From positions 186,001 through 250,000 of the forward strand of contig JAQFVV010000445.1 of NCBI GenBank assembly GCA_028023455.1: a stretch of DNA of 64,000 bases, written 5' to 3'. The stretch is from Epiperipatus broadwayi. Lineage: Eukaryota > Onychophora > Udeonychophora > Euonychophora > Peripatidae. Shown one piece after another: positions 1 to 12,013 of this stretch. The notes below the pieces were generated by a model. It did no database searches. It saw nothing but the letters and a program-made list of their open reading frames with translations, and was not told the DNA's origin. The translations under genes and the position numbers were made by a program. Positions within the stretch are counted from its first letter, which is position 1. Every line of letters starts with the position of its first letter.

Positions 1-24
1 AGCTACACACGATGACAAGGGCAG

Positions 25-25
25 A

Positions 26-58
<33 letters not shown>
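25..58. repeat. (TA)n(GA)n microsatellite
   Basis: A simple alternation of TA changes into GA dinucleotides. It lies just upstream of a Penelope-like fragment. No function is implied. Confidence 0.9.
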
Positions 59-119
59 CAACCAACTGATAATCATGGTTATCTACATTTTTATAGTAAT
101 CACCCTAAGCACTTAAAGA

Positions 120-890
120 TTAATATAAAAGAATTTGCAGTGATGATGGATTTCTTCAACAAAATAAGATTTTGTGTAATAAATTTATCAATATGAAATA
201 TCCTAAAGCACTATTAAATAGGGCAGAGGTAAAATCTTTAGGAGTTGACAGGAAGGAACTTCTTCTGTTGAATAAAAGAAATGTCCCATTGATAAGTACT
301 CCACTGGCATATGTTTTAATGATGATTTACCTAATAGTAACCAAATATTACAGAAACATTTTAATATATTAAATTCCACAGATTATCTGAGGTCTGTTTT
401 TTCTATCCATTTAAAGTTGAATATCATAGACATAGGATACTTAGAGATAGACTTGTATGGAGAGATTTTAGTATTAATTTTGTGTCAAAAAAGAAATGTT
501 TTTCATATGAGGATAAAAGATGTTTAATGTGCAAACATATTATTGTTATGAAGATAGTTCAGGGGAATACAATTCATGATTTTAAATGGTATATTCCCAA
601 TTATGTCAACTGTAAAAGTATGAACTTAGTATATTTAATAGAATGTAATAGGTGCTAAATATTAGAATAACTAGCCATAGTTTGATGTTTTACAAAATAA
701 ATAAAATATGACCAGTTTCTGAATATTTTAGTTTACCTGATCACTCGATTGATAATTTTTCTTCCATGAGGGAGAGAAAGCAGAAGGAAAGTTTTTTTTT
801 ATTTTTGAATTTAGGACATTAAATTCTCATGATATGAATATGAATATAGGTACTATCTCATCCTTGAATTATTTAGTTTCCTAGGGATAT
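120..890 (+). pseudogene. Penelope-like element remnant, GIY-YIG endonuclease end
   Basis: This is the decayed 3' part of a Penelope-like retroelement (PLE). Frames shift several times. The open piece at 172-372 begins with YPKALLNRAEVKS, the stretch found after the RT thumb in PLEs. Downstream, one frame carries CLMC (codons at 521 and 530), then NCKSMNLVYLIECNRC ending at 655. That is the Cys-rich lead into the GIY-YIG nuclease, with VYLI in the place of the GIY strand. After a stop and a frame change, sequence at about 712-860 gives a PDHSIDNF-like block and an RE-rich stretch typical of the domain's end. No RT core is present upstream within the window, so it is 5'-truncated or cut by the window edge. 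It is surely inactive. The PLE assignment rests on motif order, not on a database search. Confidence 0.6.
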
Positions 891-1546
891 GTTTGTTTTT
901 TGTTTCTTAGAGAACTGTTTTTAGTGTTCTATTTTTAATTGCTTTATTATTTGTTTTTTATTTTCTTTTATATGTGGATTAGTAAAATATGTATAGTGAT
1001 TTTTTATATGTAATAGTATGTAATCATTAAAAACCATTCAACACTTAAACAATTCCAATATCAATAACAATTAACAATTTCAGACTGTTGTCAAGGCAAC
1101 CTCCTTTTAACAATAAAGATGGAATCTTACCTCTATTAATGGTCTAATATACTTATACAGACACTAAAGTTTGCACCTTGACCACAGTATGTGTATGTGT
1201 AAGTATATTGTTTTTTATATATAATAATGTATGCATGGTTTTAGTTTTTTAAAAAGTTTTTTGGAAAGAGTTTTTTGTAATTTTTTTGTAACTTTTTGTA
1301 CAAGGTTTTTTGTGTAGAGTCATTTATATTGTACATACACATATTAAGGTCATTTTTAAATTGTGTTTGTAAAAAAAAAATTGTAAGTTTTTATAAGTAT
1401 TTTATAAAAATATAATTACTGTTCTTTTTTTGTTGTTGTTGTTGTTATTATAGTTGTTTTAAAATAATAAGTATGAGATATTTATCAGTTGTTTGATTGA
1501 TAAGAATTGTTGTAGAAGGAATTGATTGTAAGAGAGGAAGATTTTG
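891..1546. other. AT-rich filler, no gene
   Basis: T-rich sequence with runs of poly-T and a short (TTG)n stretch near 1430. I see no coding motif or RNA gene. The next element is the SINE whose left duplication begins at 1547. Confidence 0.6.
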
Positions 1547-1555
1547 TAAAGAAAG

Positions 1556-1679
1556 TTTTTTAAAAAAGTTTTATATGTCAAGCGTTGGTGACCTAGTGGT
1601 TAGCATGGCTGCCTTCCAACTAGCTGGCTCAGGTTCGCTTCCTGGTCAACGCTTTGACATATAAAACAAAAACAATTTA
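1556..1679 (+). mobile_element. tRNA-derived SINE, tRNA-Gly(UCC)-like head
   Basis: The body at 1582-1652 folds as a degenerate tRNA. The acceptor helix is GCGTTGG with TCAACGC. Box A lies in TGACCTAGTGGTTAGCATGG. The anticodon region reads CCTTCCAA, giving UCC. The T arm is CAGG-TTCGCTT-CCTG with a box B of GGTTCGCTTCC. The acceptor helix is extended outward by a leader GTTTTATATGTCAA and a tail TTGACATATAAAAC that are complementary. TAAAGAAAG occurs on both sides (1547-1555 and 1680-1688) as a possible 9-bp target-site duplication, although AT-rich matches are weak evidence. It is shorter than most SINEs, with almost no tRNA-unrelated body. Confidence 0.7.
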
Positions 1680-2225
1680 TAAAGAAAGAATTTTAACCTA
1701 TAGGAATTTATTTTGTTATCTGATATGTGAATGTTTATAATTTTTTTAATGTTTGAATTCTGGAAGTAGCCATTTTGTTATGTTTTCAGATGAAAACCAG
1801 TCTGCTGATGGAAATATTAAAGCAATTTTGCAGAGAAGTCATTGTGTGTTTATATATATATATTATCAACAGGCGCCCACTTGTAAATGAATGTAGTTAT
1901 TGCAATTCCAAAAAAATAAAACAATAATTCTGGAAATAAATTTTGTGAGGACTATACAAATCGATCTGTTAACTGTCCATTTTCCTCTTTATTTCATACT
2001 TTCAAATTCTTTTTTAACTTTGGCTATAGAAACATTTCTTTCTGAAACATTTCAACACGATATCTTACTGCAGTTTTCCAATGTATTCTATTTTTTGCCA
2101 TGTTACTCAATGATCACAGTCAACAATAAATTTTAAAAAAGTCCTTGAAATAATTTCCAAAAAAACCTTCTTCACATTTACATTAAAATGCGTTTTTATG
2201 ATGTTTTGTACTATTTATTGATTAT

Positions 2226-2241
2226 ACAAATCCAATTGAAT
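2226..2241. repeat. Left target-site duplication of SINE
   Basis: ACAAATCCAATTGAAT is repeated exactly at 2353-2368. It brackets the SINE and proves a retroposition event of LINE-mediated type. Confidence 0.9.
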
Positions 2242-2352
2242 TGTCAATCATTGTTAGCCAAGAGGTCAGCACAGCTGCCTTGCAACCAAGCAGTTGGTTG
2301 CAGACGGTTGTTGCAGGTTCACCTCCTGGCCAATGCTATGACATATGGAAAA
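2242..2352 (+). mobile_element. tRNA-derived SINE, second head type, 16-bp TSD
   Basis: The element runs from TGTCAATCATTG to ACATATGGAAAA and is bracketed by a perfect 16-bp duplication. The head has box A-like GCCAAGAGGTCAGC, an anticodon loop CTTGCAA (reading UGC), an enlarged variable region of about 20 nt (GGTTGCAGACGGTTGTTGC), and box B GGTTCACCTCC. The ends TGTCA and TGACA can pair outside the acceptor helix, as in the copy at 1.56 kb. The tail is GACATATGGAAAA. The perfect duplication implies a fairly recent insertion. Confidence 0.85.
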
Positions 2353-2368
2353 ACAAATCCAATTGAAT
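2353..2368. repeat. Right target-site duplication of SINE
   Basis: Exact copy of the 16 bases at 2226-2241, directly after the A-rich SINE tail. Confidence 0.9.
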
Positions 2369-4229
2369 AAAGATATTGATTTTACAATAGTGACTTTTAT
2401 CATGCAAGTTGAAGAATATACTGATTAGGTTTATGACATTTAACTTTGTATTTTTAAACTTTTATTGGAACAACTTTAAATGGAAAATTTTGAATGCCAT
2501 TATGTTGCCTTAACAAGGTGTGTAAGTCTCATTTATATGCAATAAATTAAGTAAAATAATAGTTTTGTGTTCAGCTGCATTTCTGTGTGATAAAATTATC
2601 AAAATATTTAAATTTGTTACCATTCTCAAGTTGATAACCATCCAAGCTAAAAAGTTGGTGAGATGTTTTCTTTCAACACTAACTAGTTAAAATTTTGAGT
2701 TTTTTGAAAATTAAATATTAAATCAATAACTTTAAATATTGCATTCAAAATATTAAAAATATTCTGTATATGATCTTTTGAATTGACAAAAACAACACAA
2801 AGCATTATAAATGCAAAATCTAAGAACATAAAAATTTTGCTTTTACTTTTCCAGTCAACACTATATGTGCATACATCTTGATTTCTGTTTTATTAAACTG
2901 CCAATGAACTTTTCAGACCATTGTCTTAAAAACCAAAAACAATATTTAATCAATATACATGCTTATTTACCAACAATTTTCATTTCAAATGCCCCAGAAT
3001 GATTATCTGTAGTAATAACATTTTCTTTTATTCCATCATGAAGAGGTTATGTAAAATAAAAAACTTTGGTGGACAATAAATTAATTTCAATAATGACAAA
3101 GATCTGTTTGATTATTTGAATGAAATACTTTAACCATATCAATAAAAATGATATATGATGGACATTTTTTGTTCTTGTCAGATTTTTCATTTGCCTAGCA
3201 AAAAACTATATGTGTAGCTCTTTTTGCCAACTTCATTGAGTTTCTTGTACTCAAAACATCCTTGAAACTACTTTGATGTTGCTGTGTCCAGTGGCCTGCT
3301 GGATTGCAAATATAAATAACACAAATAATTGCTAATTAATGAGGCAGTTCGGCAAGTACATTTAAGTAACAAGAATTTATTTACAAAATTATATGAAGAT
3401 AATCAATCTTGTTTAATATATGCATATATGACAGTTATATAAATAACAATAAGGGCCTGAAGGTATAACAAAATAATAATAAGATCAATGTGACCTGTTT
3501 ACAGTTCCTAAGTTTACTTTTGAATGTCTGGAGGTAATCTTCTCCACAGTGCTAAATGAAGGAGGGAGCTGACTGGGGCACCCAAGGAAAGGGCACATCT
3601 GCCTTTCAAGAGCTTCACTTAGCAAATGTCTGGTCTCAGTTCTATTCTGGCTCTATTTCCCTTTCTCATTGTTTTTAGGGTATACTCTCTTGATTGGACA
3701 TCCACTGTCCACATGGTGGTCATCTCTGTAGTTGCACTATTCAATCCCTGATCAGATAACACAATTACCTTGGAATTGTCTATTTTAAGCAATGGCTTTG
3801 TTTATGTTATCTAAATCCTTTGCTTGAATTCATCTAACTTTCTTGATAAGTTAGATTATAGTTTTTCCATTAATTAAACTATTTAATTAGTCTAATGCTT
3901 TTATAAAATGTTGTGAATGCCATTAGCATCCACACACATACATTTAGTTTACCATTATATCATTTATAACACTTATTTTATGTATATATAAATATACACA
4001 CACAATTAGAAATCCATTTAGTTTTCAATTATAATTATTATTTGACTAATAATACGTATTTTGTGTATACATAAAAATACACACATATTTAGCATACCTC
4101 CCTCAAGTTCAGAGATTTGTGTTTTACTTTTTTTCTAATCTCTGAACTTAAAACATAATAATTATGGTAGGGGGGGGGATTTTTCTTTCCAGGTTTATAG
4201 AAATTTTGTTTTGGGACTGCATTGCTATT
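2369..4229. other. AT-rich sequence, possible LTR-like GC-richer patch
   Basis: No gene is visible. A patch at about 3280-3765 is less AT-rich than its surroundings. It sits on the 3' side of the antisense gypsy-type fragment that follows, so it could be the element's LTR. I could not find convincing TG...CA ends with a duplication, so this is only a suggestion. Confidence 0.35.
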
Positions 4230-4900
4230 GCGGCTTTTACCAAACGTTCACTTGCTGTTGTATTTTTCCTGAAACAACTGTGGCATTTGTTGACTATATT
4301 CTTTCCTCAACTGGCTGGTAGGTTTGCATAACATTCTTCTGTCAGCCATTTGGATGGATACCACTTGCTTGGTTAAGTGGCATACGATTTCAGACATTCC
4401 AGAATCTGTCAATTTTGTTTTTAACTCATACACGTTCTCTAAATACAAATTTATAGTTAGAAACAGGTACTTTACTCTTCGAGTGACCTACTTTCTGCAA
4501 GCTTGGTCCACAATCTACGATCTAGATTTTTCTATGGGGTTGATTTCTTGACTTCTACCAAGGATTTTACTATGGCTGGAGGTATTCTTGCCCCCAATTG
4601 ACAGTTTTTGTTTTTCACTAAACATTATGATATCGTTATTTTTTCTCATCGATAATTTGATTCCCAAGTGCTTAAACCAATCACTGCCAATGAGAGGATT
4701 TATTGGGGTGTGAATTATATATAATGGCAATTTTAGTTTTTAGCCATTGTCATAAGTAATCGGAGCCTGTTTTACTCCTTTAATTTTTATAGCATCACCA
4801 TTGATGTCTCAAGTTTTCAGATTCGTATGCATAAGACTGTGTGACTGTCTCATATCTGCCACAATAATTTTTCAATCTTTAAAGGAAAGTAATGATACCC
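4230..4900 (-). pseudogene. Ty3/gypsy-type pol remnant, aspartic protease end
   Basis: On the minus strand a frame from about 4870 down to 4515 reads, with two stops, INGDAIKIKG ... LPLYIIHTPINPLIGSDWF. This is the carboxy half of a retropepsin: the G-x-I-x-I strand pair and the conserved (I/L)-(I/L)-G-x-D-W. The family's helix after DW is also present (KHLGIKL). A second open piece at 4448-4248 continues the same strand and fits the linker between protease and RT, but is weakly conserved. The catalytic DSG/DTG part, RT, RNase H and integrase are absent. It is an old LTR-retrotransposon fragment and not functional. Gypsy rather than BEL/Pao is judged only from the linker pattern. Confidence 0.55.
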
Positions 4901-7900
4901 CACTCTTAATCTACTTTTATTACACATCTCATAATAAGAGTTACATCAGAAATTTAATGAAGAGTTTAAATTTATATCAATTAGTTTGTCAACATTAATA
5001 TCTGCAACTTGATGTCAAAATGCTGAAGTCCAATAAACAAAATTTTTTTTACACATCCTTGTTTAGATTTCAACTATGTAAGTACTAATCTTATTTGTAG
5101 GTCTGTCCATAAAATATTTATTTTGCAATAATTTATTTAAATACTATTTTACTCAATTTACCTTTTACTAATACTTGATAGAAATTTCCATATTAATATC
5201 TTCATTGTAATTTTAAAACAATGATAGAGAGAAGAGAATTTAAAAGTTAAAGATAAAATTTCTGTATAATATGCAAATAATTTATAAATAACAAGCTTTT
5301 TCTTTTATTTATTTTTTAACTTCTGCTTCTATGAATTTATTTTGTCAAAAATCTCCAATCTTTAACAAATTGGCTTATTTTATTCTATTCCATCCTCCAT
5401 CATACTTCCTAATGAAAGCATTAATGTTGCATCTATTTAGATTGTTTTTGAGATAACTTGTCTAATGTAAAAGAGATATCTGCATATATTGCAGACTAAA
5501 ATCATAAAAATTGGTCATATTTTTCCACTGTACTTTTAGAATATTTTTGCTCATTCTTTAAAATAATTTTTGTATTGCCGTGTTACTATAAGATCCTTAA
5601 CTCCTTACAATAAAGTGGGAAATTACCGTTATTATATTTGCATACATTGTATTACTCATAATGAAATACCATATTGTTAGCTTGTTTAATGCAGTAATAA
5701 TATAGTGGAGTTTGCTTTGTAATTTCAGTGCCCAAATCTACCTTTTTATTCTAAAATGAATTCACATTTTAAAACTGATAATCATCATTAATGTTTTTAA
5801 ACATTAATTACTAAAGTCTTTATAAATTACATTTTAAATATTAAGAATATTTTGTACATTATTCATTAACTTGACCAGAATTGCACAATTATCAGTATAC
5901 TATAAATCTAAGTGACATAAAAATGATAGTTTTGTTTTAATAGCTTCAAATGAAAATGTCACCAAAAAAACCTATATTCATTTTTGCAGCCTATTATGCA
6001 GCTGCCTATAAAATGCTTCAAATACCACTGACAGAAACACAAAATAAATATTATTACATTTTTTCTGTGTAACAGATTATCTAATTTTAAATGCTCCAGA
6101 TTTTCCAGCAATTATCTCTCTTCATCATTTAAAAACAGGGTATTTAAAAAAAATTAAATTTATCATTAAACTGAGTCTAAATTTCTTGATGAAATTATCA
6201 AAAATAATATATAAATTTTACTTTTGTTTAAGACACAATTTCTGCATGTCTGATAATAAAAGTTATGCCTATAATTGTTTCCTTATTCTCTAAAACCGCA
6301 TTAAGATTCTGTGGCCATTTATTTGGTATTATAAGGAACTTTTTACCTTAGACAAATTTCATGAAATTGAATATGAGATCTATGTAATAAAACAATTAAG
6401 CTGCTCAAATAAATTAATTAGTAAATGTGAAAATAGTTAAATAATAAAATATGATATATATTTATTCTATTCTAAATTTCATTTTCATATTTGGTAAAAA
6501 TGTGTACTATGTTAAAATTATTTACGCTAGAATAATAAATTTGAAAATAAATAAATGTAAAGTTAAATTAATACACCTTTAAAAATTTTTTTTTAAAAAA
6601 AAAATCATATATATCAAAAAGTAGGAACAATTATTTTTATTATATTGAACAATTTCAATTAAAATTTTCAAATGTATACAGTATAGTAAAATCTTGTCAT
6701 AAAGACAAGTATTAGAGAATAGTTAACTTCTCTTTCAAAATATTCCTTAACATGATTTCTCATTAACGCTAAAGCACCGACAAATTTAACTGACAAAAGT
6801 ACAAGACCGCCTGCATACCTTCTTAGATGAAACACGGAAAAATAAAGAGGATCTTAAAAGTAATAGCGACCTTCAATCAATATTCTTCTCAAACAGGTGA
6901 GAGTATGTTGTTAGTTAGCCTTAATTGCTTTCAAAAGAAAATTACAAAATTAGAAGGAAAATAACGCTTATTTTTAACGTCCAGTATTTTAATTCATAGT
7001 TTTAAATAAGAAAAATATTATATATATAAAGCCTTATTATGAAATGGTTATTGCATTAACCTTCTACGTTTCTAAGGAGGTTCGAATTCAGAACAAAAAT
7101 TCAGAATTATTTGTATTACAAAGATTTTCAGATAATCTATTGATTTTTTTAAAGTGGCCAATGTAATTAATTGGCTATCGAATATTGGTAAGAAAATTGT
7201 TTTTTATATACAGTAAATTTTTTTTAAAAATTCATTTTGATAAATGCTTTCAATATATTTTGACATTTTTTGATAATCGGATTTGTACATTTAAATTAAT
7301 TATTACGTTATATTTTATGTTAGTATGTAAAATGTACAGTTTGTGTACTCACATGCGCGCGTGCGTGTATATATACATATAATATCAAGTGCAATAAAAT
7401 AAGACTGGAATTAACTGTACAATTTTCTATATTCAAAAAAATATAATAAATAACAACTATAGCTAGCTTATGGCAAGATCACTATTTCCAATAACATTTA
7501 TAGTTTTATTGGAGCTGGTAGTCATGCGAACATTTTGACTATTATTAATTTATTTGTTGAAAATTACAAAACTAATTTCACTGCTTTGTTTTATTAAATA
7601 TTATAGAGTGAGTAGAAAACGCTATTGCTCTGCAGTAAGGTAAAACTATTTCATTCATATATATATATATACGTTATAAAAAAAAAAACTAATATTTTGT
7701 CTTAATAAATTTAGCATACATTATTTTTCATTTTAATGAGATATGTATACTATTAATACATGCATAAATATACAATATAGAAATCCTTTACATGAATTTA
7801 ATATTAACCATGTATCCTGAGCAATATTCTCACTATATATTGTACTGGACATTCTACACGAGCTAAGAACATCGGTCACTTGAGAGCACTGCTATATTAC

Positions 7901-9604
7901 TTAATGAGCCTAGAAAATTTATTTGGGGTGACCAAATATTCACTAACGATGAGGAGCAGACCTAACATAAAATAAATTACTTGCCCCTGGGAGTATCTCA
8001 GCTCAGAGAATGATGCTCATAACTATTAAACGATAGGCAAACATAATAAACAAACGTCTTCCAAATTTAAGTAAATAAAACAAAGTTTATTCATACTAAT
8101 AAAACGATTTAAATATAAAAGAAAACACACACACACCAAAATAAAATAAAATAAAGTAGTATTCCTTCACGGATGTTTTGACATTAGAAGAGGCCTATTA
8201 GTACCATTGTTTCATACTGTAATTATAAAACTACTATCCCAGAAGATAAAATATTTTTCCAGTTAGATAAATTCCTTTTTATTAAATACTCATTATATTA
8301 TTTACACACTTAGACTATCCTTCCTTATTTTTATTATTATAACCCAGGCAAACCAATACAAATGTGCTAAGATAGTGTGGTGCGATCAAACTCTAGTCAT
8401 GCAAAAGAGAGGTTGTGGACTTAGACCAGGTCATCTTATTGCAACTCATGGCCACATGCATTTAATCTGTATGCAGGCTAAGATAGCTTGCATAAGTCTA
8501 ACTTTTATATATCAAAGCCTTTTCATATATATAACTAAAGCATAATTTAAAACAGATATTATTACCAAATATACTTGGAAAACAATAATTTATGGGTTTC
8601 TCATTTATTTTTTTTAAGGAAAACCTTCTATGCTATAAGTGTTGAGAATATTAATAATATCAACTAATTATGAAACTGGTTATTTTAAAATATGAAATAT
8701 TTGTCTTTTGACAGTATGAAGTTTCAAAAGTATATTAAAGTCTATGCACCTATCATAATAATACTAAAAAGTCATCGATAAAAAAATTAATAAAAAACAT
8801 AAATATCTGATACATAATTGATGTATCAGTTATAAAATTACTTAAGAGAAATTACTAGTAAGAGTTTTATAATACATAAATTTTTAAATCAATGATTACA
8901 TTTAAAAAATTATTATAACAGCACCTGGATTAGTATGGTATATAAAAGTTTAGATTATTGCTAAATCTATCAAAGTTGTTGCTTTTGCTTCTTGCAAATT
9001 TCTGGATGATCAGTTGAGAATTTTCTTTGTAGGTTGGCTTTAGGAGATCAGTTTTTTAAGGATTTATGATTTTATGATACATTGGATGATGATGGTTTGG
9101 TTTGGAGCATAAATTCATCTTGGTGAAGTTTCTAGCCACGCATATTTTGAAAAACACAACTAGGAATAATCTATCAACTCATTTTACTACTGCAGGCCAC
9201 ATGTTATGATCTGTTGCTGAGTATCAATAATTTTGGCAAAAGAGATGGCAAGAAGTATGACCTGTTGCACAGAATAAAGATCTCAAGTGTCTGGAATACA
9301 AACCTGACAAGTAGAGTTGGAAAAATCTAATGAATGAATCAATGAATGAATCTAATAGACTCTAATGACTGCAATCAATGAATGAATGCCAATAGATTTT
9401 AGGGAGCTTTTATAAACATTTAATTTATTGTTCTCCCATACAAATTTTTCTAGAATTTTTTAGATTAACATCTTAAAATAAACAGATTTTTAATTATTTA
9501 ATAAGCCAGTTTTTTAACTAATTAAAGCAGAGTATTTTTACATTCAACACTAATTAATTTCATTACATGCCTTATCTGAACAATGCTCAACTTTTAGACT
9601 TTTT
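4901..9604. other. AT-rich filler, no gene recognised
   Basis: Nearly 5 kb of A/T-rich sequence with short microsatellites: (TG/CG) near 7350, (TA)n near 7655 and (AC)n near 8128. Short ORFs here, such as the 65-codon one at 7185-7382, are low-complexity and match nothing I know. A tetranucleotide AATG-like repeat occurs near 9328-9390. Confidence 0.5.
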
Positions 9605-9716
9605 TACAACAAATTAGCCGAGAGGTCGGCGCAGCTGCCTTGCAAGCAAGTAGTTGTTTGCAGACAGTTGTTGCGGGTTCGCCTCCCGGGAAATTCTGTG
9701 ATATATGGAGGGGAAA
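9605..9716 (+). mobile_element. tRNA-derived SINE, diverged copy of second type
   Basis: It aligns with the copy at 2242: GCCGAGAGGTCGGCGCAGC (box A side), anticodon loop CTTGCAA, the same enlarged variable region (GTTTGCAGACAGTTGTTGC), then GGGTTCGCCTCCCGGG with an intact T-arm hairpin. The tail is GTGATATATGGAGG, a decayed form of the shared TGACATATGGAAAA. The 5' acceptor strand is eroded (AACAAATT) and I see no clear duplication, so it is older than the 2.2-kb copy. Confidence 0.7.
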
Positions 9717-10048
9717 AAATTACATTTTTTAAGGTTAAAGACTGTTATACAATTTTTAAAAACAATCTTATATAAAAGATAAGAAATTTATTTACAAAGT
9801 TTATTTTTTTTGGAAAAAAAATTACATTACTTTTAGTAAATAATAAAATTATTTTACTAATTCATGTGTGTGCACATATATACATGCAACTGCTCTTTTA
9901 TAATATGTTTGATATAAATTTTAATTAACAAAATGTCTAAATTAATTTGAAATAGAAATTTTTTAAACTGAAACCTCTCTTGGTCTAATACAAATTTGAA
10001 ATATAGCAAAGGCATCTGTTTCAATATATATAATTGATATTAAAAGTT

Positions 10049-10057
10049 TAATGGTTG

Positions 10058-10106
<49 letters not shown>

Positions 10107-10120
10107 CTACAACCATTAAA
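10049..10120. repeat. Hairpin around (TA)n microsatellite
   Basis: TTTAATGGTTGTA on the left pairs with TACAACCATTAAA on the right, with about 36 bp of TA dinucleotides between them. It is a short palindrome immediately left of the larger foldback. Confidence 0.75.
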
Positions 10121-10136
10121 TGTCTGTATTTTTAAA

Positions 10137-10600
10137 TTATATAATAATAATTCAAACAAATATATTTAATACAGTATTCAAAATTAAATAATATATTCTT
10201 TACCAGAAGTACTTTCAATTGTTTCACTGACAATCTTTTTCAACTGTTAATACAAACGTACAAAAAATAAAAACTTGCATTACCCATCATTCAATCTATT
10301 CAAATTTCCCACAATTCTGTTGTCTTTATATTTGCCGATTGTTTATTAAAGAGGCAATGATGATATCTAGGAATAGAGGTGGTTTGATGAATAAACAATC
10401 GGCAAATATAAAGACAACAGAATTGTGGGAAATTTGAATAGATTGAATGATGGGTAATGCAAGTTTTTATTTTTTGTACGTTTGTATTAACAGTTGAAAA
10501 AGATTGTCAGTGAAACAATTGAAAGTACTTCTGGTAAAGAATATATTATTTAATTTTGAATACTGTATTAAATATATTTGTTTGAATTATTATTATATAT
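10137..10600. mobile_element. Foldback element, near-perfect palindrome with ~210-bp arms
   Basis: The left arm (10137-10347) and right arm (10390-10600) are reverse complements with no indel that I can find: positions sum to 20737 throughout, and spot checks along the arm agree. The loop of 42 bp (10348-10389) is unpaired. No ORF and no tRNA-like promoter are present. Arms of this length with so few differences imply a recent origin, or correction by hairpin-mediated conversion. It resembles a MITE or foldback transposon. The transposase family is unknown. Confidence 0.8.
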
Positions 10601-11230
10601 ATATATAAATATGTATTTTATATATATATATTATTGAGTAAAACATAAATTTATAAGTTGAGTTAGTTTGAAAATTTGGTTTTTAAAGAATACACACTAG
10701 TAATAACCCTATATTTACAATCCACTTTGACAGCAGGAAGATGTTAGAAGTAGTGGTTACAAGGGAAATCATATTTTAAAACAATAACATTAACAAAAAA
10801 CAGAGACTGTATATGACTTATTCATTAGTCATATATTAAAATATTTATTAAATATAGATAAAATGAAGGATTAGGGGGTTTTTTTCTTTTTGTTTTTTTT
10901 TTCTAAAAAATAATCATTAAAAAACTAAGTTTGAGACACCAGATAGTACTTATAGATGAAACACTCTTCGGTTCATACTCCTCAAAAACCAAAATATTAC
11001 CAGTTTTCTAGAGGGAGTTGTGAGGGAAAGGAGTCAGCAGTGTAAGGTACCATCATATTTTAATTGTTTTAAAGCATATTTTAAAATATGACTAAGCATT
11101 TTGAGTATATAAATCAAAAATCACAAGAATTACAAGAACCAAATGAAACAAAGATGGAATCCAAGCTTAAAACACACAAAAAAAATTAAAGTCACTAAGA
11201 GCAATCAAACAAAGTTGAAAACTAATCAAA

Positions 11231-12013
11231 ATGAAAAAAAAATCAATAAAAATTGCTCTCCAATATCAAAATTCTAATAAAACTGAAAACTACATTGAAA
11301 ATTTCCACTTCCAAGATGATCACAATGATAACACTGTTAGAATAGAGGGCGCTGCATTGGAAATAACCAAAATCAATCAATCAAAGTTTAAAAATAATCA
11401 AAATAAAAACAAACCAAGAAAGTTCTCTCTTAAAGAACAGAATTCAAATAACACTAATAATTCCACTGAAAATATTGACTTTCTCAATAAATATCGCAAT
11501 ACTTCCTCTAACACAGAGAACACTCCATCGGAAAACAGGGAAGATATCATAAACAAGTCTAAAATTATTCTAAGATTAAGTGAAAATACCAAAAATGGGG
11601 AAACTAATAATATAAATAGTAGCAAAATCATCTCTCACATCGAAGTAGATAATGATAAGCTTACACCCATTAGAAACAAGGGGGAATTGGATGGGCAAGA
11701 AATTCATAAAAACTATAATCAAGACCCAACTATTCAAAACCCAAAATTGAATGTAAAAATGAATTATAGAGAAATCGATTTTCCAGATATTTCTTTCACC
11801 AGTAGAATTACTCCAACCAAGGTCAAGACTAGTTCATCACAAGACAAAGGCATTCACCCTGAAACACCAAATCATTCTCTTCTAAATCCACAATCCCATG
11901 AGAACAAGCAAACTTATGCTAACATAACTACAAAAAATCTAAATAAAAACAACACCTTAACCAAGCAAAAGCAACCAGCATACTTAAACACCATTGACAT
12001 TGATGAAGTCTAA
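11231..12013 (+). CDS. ORF1-like amino-terminal part of L1-like LINE
   Basis: An open frame of 260 codons beginning MKKKSIKIALQYQN, extremely rich in Asn, Lys, Ser and Thr. It has no membrane segment or recognisable fold. In nucleic-acid-binding ORF1 proteins such basic, disordered amino-terminal segments precede an RRM-like domain and zinc knuckle. Here an RRM-like stretch in a shifted frame (about 12170-12540) and a zinc knuckle (12655-12696) do follow downstream. The frame ends in a stop at 12011, then continues broken. It is probably a pseudogene. The composition alone could keep such a frame open in A-rich DNA, so I rely on the downstream domains for the call. Confidence 0.45.
   Translation: MKKKSIKIALQYQNSNKTENYIENFHFQDDHNDNTVRIEGAALEITKINQSKFKNNQNKNKPRKFSLKEQNSNNTNNSTENIDFLNKYRNTSSNTENTPSENREDIINKSKIILRLSENTKNGETNNINSSKIISHIEVDNDKLTPIRNKGELDGQEIHKNYNQDPTIQNPKLNVKMNYREIDFPDISFTSRITPTKVKTSSSQDKGIHPETPNHSLLNPQSHENKQTYANITTKNLNKNNTLTKQKQPAYLNTIDIDEV

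Noticed and set aside
2188-2370. 60-codon ORF
   Set aside because: It runs through the SINE at 2242-2352 and its duplication; it is not a protein.
3280-3765. LTR of the antisense gypsy-type fragment
   Set aside because: Composition and position suggest it, but no TG...CA ends with a matching duplication could be found.
7030-7095. tRNA-like sequence with GGTTCGAATTC
   Set aside because: Box B looks good, but the acceptor and T stems do not pair and box A is poor. Not called as a tRNA or SINE.
11398-11631. Hydrophobic 77-codon minus ORF
   Set aside because: Shadow of the Asn/Lys-rich ORF1 on the other strand; Leu/Phe runs are the complement of A-rich codons.
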